Origin: JBQCHF01 sp051953655
GTDB lineage: Bacteria; Actinomycetota; Actinomycetes; Motilibacterales; Motilibacteraceae
Assembly (NCBI GenBank): GCA_051953655.1
Contig: JBQCIO010000117.1
Span: 1-15,255, forward strand
Length of the DNA: 15,255 bases
Reading direction: 5' to 3'
A program made the translations under genes and the position numbers. Below are positions 14,323 to 15,255 of this stretch, one piece after another. Positions within the stretch are counted from its first letter, which is position 1, and the number at the start of each line of letters is the position of its first letter. The notes under the pieces are model-generated. The model was not told the DNA's origin, did no database searches, and saw only the letters and a program-made list of their open reading frames with translations.

Positions 14323-14810
14323 ATGTACATCCACCAAGAGCACAACCACTGGCCCCGCACACCGGCCCGAACGGCCGCCCGGCTTCGGCAGGTCGTGTCC
14401 CTGCCGGACCTCACCGTGAGCACGCGGGGAAGCATGCTCAGCATCACCTGGGTGGAGGGACCCGCAGAAGCGCCCGTCTTCGAGGAGTTCCGCAAACGGC
14501 TGAATGGTGTTGTTTGGTGGCGGGGCGTGCGGCTGTACCGCGCTTCCAGCGTCGGTGCCGCCCTCATCCACTACTGGGAGCGCTCGGACCCGTACCTGCT
14601 CCACCGCACCTGGGGTCACCTCTCCGAGCGAGACCTAGACGTCAAACCCCTGCCGAACGATCTGCGCACCCTCGGCGCCGTTCTCGCCGGCCTCGCCGAC
14701 GTCCCCCTGCCGGTCTGGTCGGCTGGCACCGCAGGCGCTGGGACGTCAACATGTGGGCCACTCTCGTGCGGCTCGGCGGCCCGGGACTTATCGAGACCAT
14801 GCTCTCCTGA
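14323..14810 (+). pseudogene. LPD29-like small protein gene with one-base frameshift
   Basis: From ATG 14323 the plus strand encodes about 127 good residues: YIHQEHNHWPRTPARTAARL, LTVSTRGSMLSITWVEGP, EAPVFEEFRKRLNGVVWW. The pattern of a helix, a strand with a WxxGP turn and a second helix ending in G resembles LPD29, a domain found in large polyvalent proteins of phages and plasmids and in small stand-alone proteins. At the C5 run 14703-14707 the good reading changes frame: adding one C would continue as PPAGLVGWHRRRWDVNMWAT and end at the TGA 14808-14810, giving about 162 residues. As sequenced, the first frame runs on to 14979 with low-quality sequence. This is either a real mutation or a homopolymer sequencing error. 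The start is uncertain (ATG 14296 is possible), and no strong ribosome binding site is seen. Confidence 0.6.
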
Positions 14811-15034
14811 CGGCGAGCACTGTGGGTGCGCGGCGACCTGGCTAGAGCCCCTTCCTGCGCCCGGCCGCTCGGCTCACTGGGTCGACGCCCGACTCGAGGC
14901 ATCCACGCCGCACAGCGACACTGGGAAGCGCTGCGTGGGCGGCAGCGGAAGAATCATGTGCTTCTCGGCCCAGATCTGAGGCTGCTAAAGCGCAGGGAGC
15001 TCCCGCCAGCGGACGGCCGGGGCCCGGCGAGCGG

Positions 15035-15255
15035 TTACGGGACCGGCTGCGGGTATCCCGGGCCGCACAGCGGGGCGACCTCGCGCATCGCACCGCCGAA
15101 CCAGCCCATCGGGTCCATGATCACGCCGTTGACCACCGTATTGAAGTGCAGGTGTGGGCCGGTGGCGAAACCGGTCGCGCCGACGTAGCCGATGACCTGG
15201 CCCGCGCTGACCGACTGGCCGCTGGAGACGGCCCGGGAGGACTGGTGGGCGTACC
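15035..15255 (-). CDS. M23 family peptidase, C-terminal part (cut by window edge)
   Basis: The last 72 residues of a LytM/M23-type zinc metallopeptidase, ending at TAA 15035-15037. Visible are the strand-turn GQSVSAGQVIGYVGATGFAT, the H-x-H motif in GPHLHF, and the NGVIMDPMGWF segment that closes the domain. The first zinc ligands (HxxxD) and any signal peptide lie beyond the window. Such enzymes cut peptide cross-links of peptidoglycan; on conjugative elements they can open the cell wall for the transfer apparatus, but a chromosomal cell-wall role is equally possible. A short tail with one Cys (PLCGPGYPQPVP) follows the domain. It converges with the LPD29-like gene; 14811-15034 between them shows no gene and no clear terminator. 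Confidence 0.92.
   Translation of the reverse strand, partial: YAHQSSRAVSSGQSVSAGQVIGYVGATGFATGPHLHFNTVVNGVIMDPMGWFGGAMREVAPLCGPGYPQPVP

Noticed and set aside
1..15255. CRISPR array, tRNA or rRNA genes, complete insertion sequence
   Set aside because: No regularly spaced repeats, no tRNA-like cloverleaf and no transposase frame were seen on either strand.

Overview
The window is very GC-rich DNA. Codons ending in G or C, frequent GTG starts and stop/start overlaps (GTGA, ATGA), an actinobacterial-type helix-turn-helix protein and an Lsr2-like DNA-binding tail together point to a high-GC actinomycete (Actinomycetota). I cannot name the genus. The gene content looks like a plasmid or integrative element rather than core chromosome: a primase-like replication protein, a giant serine-recombinase-like protein, an LPD29-like small gene, and several gene remnants. 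Almost every intact gene is on the minus strand; the single exception, at the right end, is frameshifted.

Layout on the minus strand, left to right. Positions 122-1908 hold a translationally coupled pair: a small Cys-x2-Cys protein followed by a long helical protein with a C-terminal PD-(D/E)XK-like nuclease motif. Positions 1909-2103 are an operator or terminator-like spacer with TTCACCC repeats. Positions 2104-5783 are a probable replication module, transcribed in the order unknown protein (4968-5783), AEP-primase-like Rep with two winged helices (2875-4944), HTH protein (2104-2733). Upstream of it, 5784-6886 has no convincing gene but carries several palindromes and a remnant of the 4968-5783 gene family; it is a reasonable place to look for an origin. 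Positions 6887-7675 hold a DUF1232 membrane protein behind a second, partly gene-converted and internally deleted copy of that same family.

Positions 7746-9637 encode a coupled pair of membrane proteins: a thioredoxin-like protein without cysteines, then a four-TM alpha/beta hydrolase. Positions 9856-10065 are the last ~70 codons of a heavy-metal P-type ATPase, a decayed remnant. Positions 10066-13887 hold a small unknown ORF and the most unusual gene of the window: a 1186-residue protein whose start resembles a divergent large serine recombinase and whose end carries four cysteine/histidine clusters and an Lsr2-like domain. A 435-bp divergent intergenic region with two CACGTG-centred palindromes separates it from a plus-strand LPD29-like gene that has a single-base frameshift. 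The right edge cuts a minus-strand M23 peptidase.

The likely working units are: (1) plasmid or element replication (Rep, its upstream partner, the HTH protein, the palindromic region); (2) element mobility or DNA rearrangement (the recombinase-like fusion); (3) a nuclease-like coupled pair of unknown role; (4) cell-envelope functions (hydrolase pair, DUF1232, M23 peptidase). No tRNA, rRNA, CRISPR array or intact insertion sequence was seen. All family assignments come from reading motifs by eye; no database search was possible.
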